Source: Acetobacter suratthaniensis (GTDB lineage: Bacteria; Pseudomonadota; Alphaproteobacteria; Acetobacterales; Acetobacteraceae). Taken from it: DNA of 64,000 nucleotides. Shown piece by piece: positions 61,551 to 64,000 of the stretch. Position numbers and translations under genes: made by a program. Below the pieces are notes generated by a model. That model was not told the origin of the DNA. It was given only the letters and a program-made list of their open reading frames with translations, and ran no database searches. Positions within the stretch are counted from its first letter, which is position 1, and each line of letters begins with the position of its first letter. The DNA is taken from the NCBI RefSeq assembly GCF_017377745.1, contig NZ_JAFVMG010000008.1, positions 1 through 64,000 of the forward strand, written 5' to 3'.

Positions 61551-62243
61551 TTATTCGCTTTGCCGGGGATACACGATGATTGAAAGATAACTGATTGGTT
61601 TTTCAATAAATTTTTCAGGGCCATGCGGAGCCTGACTATCGAACATCAGCGTATCACCCGGCCCCATTTCGTACACTTCCTCGCCATGCCGGTAGGCCAC
61701 GCGCCCCTTGAGCATGTAAAGCATTTCGATTCCGTGATGTCTGAAACTGACATAAGGCTGGGCATCATCATGCAGGGTGATCAGATACGGTTCCAGCACA
61801 AGCGGCCCGTTAAGCAGGTGCCCCAGCAGCCTGTAATGGTGCCCCGCCTTGGTGCCACGCCGCTCAATCGCAACCCCCTGCCCGGCACGCACGAAAGAAC
61901 AGTCGCGCTGTTCCTCCGCCGTTGCAAAAAGCTGGCTGAGAGGGATGTTCAGGGCGCGGCACACAGCCTGCAACGTGGAAAGTGACGGAGAAATCTGGCC
62001 ATTTTCGATTTTTGACAGCATACCGAGCGAAATGCCCGCAGCAGTCGCCAGATCGCTGCCGGTCAGTTCCGCCCGGCGTCGGAGCTGGCGTATCTGTGCA
62101 CCAAGCGATTCTTCCAAGGTCAGTTCCCGCGCGGGGCTGGCCAGAGAGCCGGTTGCCAGCACCACACCGTGTGCTTCATCCGTGTTTTTGGGTGCTGCCG
62201 CCTTGCGGCCCGCCGTCTGGCGGCGTGTCACGGGTGCCGCCAC
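61551..62243 (-). CDS. XRE-cupin transcriptional regulator
   Basis: A 230-residue regulator. The helix-turn-helix is at residues 48-102 (LGAQIRQLRRRAELTGSDLA, TAAGISLGMLSKIENGQISP). A cupin domain follows: HGIEMLYMLKGRVAYRHGEE and MGPGDTLMFDSQAPHGPEKF. This architecture commonly sits beside gamma-glutamyl amine (PuuR) and glutamine synthetase-like genes. It lies about 105 bases upstream of the amidotransferase operon and in the same direction, so it probably controls the cluster. Overlap with the GNAT gene upstream is absent (four bases apart). Confidence 0.9.
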   Translation of the reverse strand: MAAPVTRRQTAGRKAAAPKNTDEAHGVVLATGSLASPARELTLEESLGAQIRQLRRRAELTGSDLATAAGISLGMLSKIENGQISPSLSTLQAVCRALNIPLSQLFATAEEQRDCSFVRAGQGVAIERRGTKAGHHYRLLGHLLNGPLVLEPYLITLHDDAQPYVSFRHHGIEMLYMLKGRVAYRHGEEVYEMGPGDTLMFDSQAPHGPEKFIEKPISYLSIIVYPRQSE

Positions 62244-62246
62244 GCC

Positions 62247-62669
62247 TTACCCTACCCGGAACCGCATGGAAGGCGACTGGTGCAGGGTAAATCCAAGCTG
62301 TTCATAAAAAGGCACAGCAGTATCACGGGAATCCAGGAACACATCGCCCATGCCACGCGCCACGGCCTCTTCATGGGCATGGGCCATCAGGGCGCGTCCT
62401 ATGCCGCGGCCACGGCAGGCGGCATCCACCACCAGATCATCCACATGCAAAAAAGCACCACGCGCGAGCGTATGCACAGGCCGCAGGCCCATAACACCCA
62501 CCAGCTTACCGGCTTCAAAAGCACCGATCAGTTCATAACCGGCAGACATCTGCCGTAGAACGGCCTGTTCGAAAGCTGCCATATCAAGCGTGCGCAGTTG
62601 CGCGATAATGGGATAGGCCGCTGTTATTTCCTGTGTGCCAAGGCGGCGCACCACAAGAGACTCTGTCAT
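62247..62669 (-). CDS. GNAT-family N-acetyltransferase
   Basis: A 140-residue acetyltransferase. The acetyl-CoA pyrophosphate loop is ACRGRGIGRALMAHAHEEAV (R/Q-x-x-G-x-G/A), preceded by LHVDDLVVDAA, and the C-terminus has DSRDTAVPFYEQLGF, typical of the GNAT fold. Substrate not deducible; its place just upstream of the XRE-cupin regulator of a nitrogen cluster makes an amine or amino acid possible. Followed by the regulator after four bases, so the two are co-transcribed. Confidence 0.9.
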   Translation of the reverse strand: MTESLVVRRLGTQEITAAYPIIAQLRTLDMAAFEQAVLRQMSAGYELIGAFEAGKLVGVMGLRPVHTLARGAFLHVDDLVVDAACRGRGIGRALMAHAHEEAVARGMGDVFLDSRDTAVPFYEQLGFTLHQSPSMRFRVG

Positions 62670-62756
62670 CGCCTGCTCCCCGGTTCGAAACCTGCCCGCC
62701 CGACCTGACAGGGGCTATGCTCCCCCTTCAAGCCGGATCAGGCAGGCAATGGACAA

Positions 62757-63425
62757 TTACTGTGCCGCAACAGGTGCCGGCGCTGTAGTGGCCGCAGGTG
62801 CCGCTACCGGAGCCGGTGCAGCAACCGCCGCAGGCTGGGTTTCATTGGTGATCACGTAGGAAATGGATTCCATACGCGTCATGTCCACCACATCTCCCAC
62901 CTTCAGCGTAGCCAGAAAATCCTGCATGGCCTTGGTGTGCAGAACCGCCACATGCAGCGCCCCGTCATCGGTTACGAAAGAGACGGAATGCGTCTTGAGG
63001 TCGATGGCCTGAATGGTGGCGCGCTCACGGTTGAAGGCGGCAATCACGCCACGGGGGTGCCCATGGGCAAAGCCGCGCGCCGTTGTAAGGGTGGATTCAG
63101 GCAGCGGGCTACCGGGAGGCGCCATTTCAGCCCCCAACGTTTCCACAAAGGAAATCCGCAGGTGATCACCTTCATGCAGGTGCGGCAGATCGTTCACGCC
63201 CGCGCCATATTCAATGGTGATCAGGTGGCCATTATCTTCGCGCAGGAGCACTTCACGCGCTTCACGGTCCACTGTTTCCACAATGGCGCTGGTCTGCTGG
63301 TGCTTGAGCAGAACGGAGGCCTGAGCATGAGCGGCTGAGGGCAGAACAGCCGCGCCAAAAGCGCACAGGCCAGTTGCAAACAGTGCCAGAGCCTTGAAAG
63401 AAAAACGCGGAGCATGAATGTGCAT
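62757..63425 (-). CDS. exported protein of unknown function
   Basis: A 222-residue protein with a signal peptide (residues 1-35, ending AAHAQA). The mature part has two similar beta-rich segments: HQQTSAIVETVDREAREVLL with HLHEGDHLRISFVETLG, and FNRERATIQAIDLKTHSVSF with ATLKVGDVVDMTRMESISYV. That internal repeat suggests a duplicated small beta domain, OB-like in pattern. The last 25 residues are an Ala/Pro/Val low-complexity tail. ATG 63425 has AAAGGA nine bases upstream and is chosen over a TTG at 63434. Likely periplasmic; I do not recognise a family. Confidence 0.75.
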   Translation of the reverse strand: MHIHAPRFSFKALALFATGLCAFGAAVLPSAAHAQASVLLKHQQTSAIVETVDREAREVLLREDNGHLITIEYGAGVNDLPHLHEGDHLRISFVETLGAEMAPPGSPLPESTLTTARGFAHGHPRGVIAAFNRERATIQAIDLKTHSVSFVTDDGALHVAVLHTKAMQDFLATLKVGDVVDMTRMESISYVITNETQPAAVAAPAPVAAPAATTAPAPVAAQ

Positions 63426-63603
63426 GGTCTTCAATCCTTTCCATCATCAGCCACAAACGGCGCGCCCCTGTCATGGGGCCAAAGCCCCGTTGCACATAAT
63501 GGGCCGCCAGGCCGAATACGATCCGTTATTGTGACCATAACACACGCCGCGACAAAGCGTTATCCGTTAGCACCGGTCGTTTATGCCTTTGGCGCACGGA
63601 TAC

Positions 63604-63633
63604 AAAAAAGCCCGTCCGGCGAACCGAACGGGC
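63604..63633 (-). terminator. intrinsic terminator of the 37-residue peptide gene
   Basis: Read on the minus strand, GCCCGTTCGG and CCGGACGGGC form a ten-base stem with a TTCG tetraloop (one G-T pair), followed by six T (63604-63609). It is a standard intrinsic terminator, 43 bases after the stop of the small Cys-rich gene. Confidence 0.9.
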
Positions 63634-63675
63634 CTGAGCCACTCCACATTCAGCACGGGAACGGCCCGGCAGCAC

Positions 63676-63789
63676 TCAGCCGCAGCACTTCTTCTTACGG
63701 AAGAAATAGAAAGCGCTCGCGATCAGGCCAACCAGAAGCAGCCCGCGCACGCAGGGGGATTTGGGGCATTTCACCGGACATTTTGCCAT
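63676..63789 (-). CDS. 37-residue Cys-rich small membrane protein
   Basis: ATG at 63789, stop at 63676-63678. The product begins MAKCPVKCPKSPC, has one hydrophobic segment (about residues 16-30, GLLLVGLIASAFYFF), and ends RKKKCCG. Five cysteines lie in two clusters either side of the membrane segment, in the order C4, C8, C13 and C35, C36. AAGGAT is 11 bases upstream and a strong intrinsic terminator follows, so it is a free-standing gene. The clusters could bind a metal or form disulfides. No family recognised; real by its ribosome site, terminator and composition rather than by homology. Confidence 0.6.
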   Translation of the reverse strand: MAKCPVKCPKSPCVRGLLLVGLIASAFYFFRKKKCCG

Positions 63790-63846
63790 GGGGAGGTATC
63801 CTTACAAACTCATGTTCAACCTGTTGGGGAACAGGGTAAAGCGAGT

Positions 63847-64000
63847 TTAGCCGATACTCCCCTTCCCGTCATGCCACTTGTCCGCACCAGAGCGCTTGGC
63901 AGGGCTGGCATGTCCACCAGAGGCAGAGACTGCCGCGCCCTCATGGAGTGTAGAAAAATTACCCGCCTTGCCCGAATCGCCCGATTTCACAAACAGCGGA
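63847..64000 (-). CDS. 3' end of an unidentified gene (continues beyond window)
   Basis: On the minus strand an open frame enters from the right edge and stops at TAA (63847-63849). The 51 visible codons read as a Gly/Ser/Lys-rich, probably disordered C-terminus (GDSGKAGNFSTLHEGAAVSA, then AKRSGADKWHDGKGSIG). Codon use is normal for the window. The protein cannot be identified from this tail. The next gene to the left, the Cys-rich peptide, is on the same strand 57 bases away. Confidence 0.5.
   Translation of the reverse strand, partial: PLFVKSGDSGKAGNFSTLHEGAAVSASGGHASPAKRSGADKWHDGKGSIG

Noticed and set aside
62680..62700. CGGTTCGAAACC looked like a tRNA T-loop
   Set aside because: No acceptor, D or anticodon stems can be folded around it; there is no tRNA gene here.
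1..64000. CRISPR array or toxin-antitoxin pair
   Set aside because: No regularly spaced identical repeats and no small-gene pair of recognised toxin-antitoxin type were seen.

Overview
The window reads as a chromosome segment of an acetic acid bacterium (Acetobacteraceae, most likely Acetobacter or a close relative). The pointers are the GC-rich coding style of most genes, IS5-type transposase remnants of the kind common in this family, a Cys-type respiratory formate dehydrogenase with its cofactor genes, an alpha-2-macroglobulin/PBP1C pair, and a GlnT/GlxBCD nitrogen cluster usual in Alphaproteobacteria. The genus is inference; there is no rRNA or tRNA here to fix it.

Region 1-9350 is accessory and patchy. 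It holds the tail of a radical SAM gene (end of a gene that starts outside), an exported Ntn-hydrolase of the choloylglycine hydrolase/penicillin V acylase type, an FAD monooxygenase divergent from a MarR regulator, and then an AT-richer block bounded by two decayed transposases (about 4150-4640 and 8958-9190). Inside that block are a broken LTA-synthase-like gene and a three-gene operon: a CHASE2 membrane protein, a small secreted protein and an exported M48 metalloprotease. This operon is the best candidate for an undescribed system.

Region 9350-20700 is ordinary but well regulated: an APC permease/SDR operon facing a LuxR-type regulator; flavohemoglobin facing NsrR across a perfect operator; a LysR gene and a FUSC transporter separated by a perfect palindrome; the alkB-tag alkylation repair pair; and several small lipoproteins.

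Region 20700-32900 is a formate dehydrogenase and molybdenum cofactor locus: mobB, moeA, fdhE, cytochrome b subunit, FeS subunit, catalytic subunit (Cys in place of Sec), fdhD, mobA, and slightly further a Mop-type molybdate-binding protein. A perfect FNR-type box lies upstream of the catalytic subunit gene.

Region 33100-52300 holds the alpha-2-macroglobulin homologue with pbpC, glycerate kinase, a GMP/GDP-mannose enzyme, a LysR regulator facing a three-gene EmrB/EmrA/NodT-type efflux operon with a pirin-like gene behind it, a CPA2 antiporter and a MocR/PdxR-type regulator.

Region 52400-64000 concerns nitrogen. It has a class I amidotransferase, an FMN flavoprotein and a PuuB-like amine oxidoreductase, then convergent amtB, a GlnT-type glutamine synthetase, and the three split glutamate-synthase-like proteins (FMN domain, GXGXG domain, class II amidotransferase). 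An XRE-cupin regulator and a GNAT acetyltransferase follow. The window closes with an exported protein of unknown role, a 37-residue Cys-rich membrane peptide with its own terminator, and the 3' end of an unknown gene.
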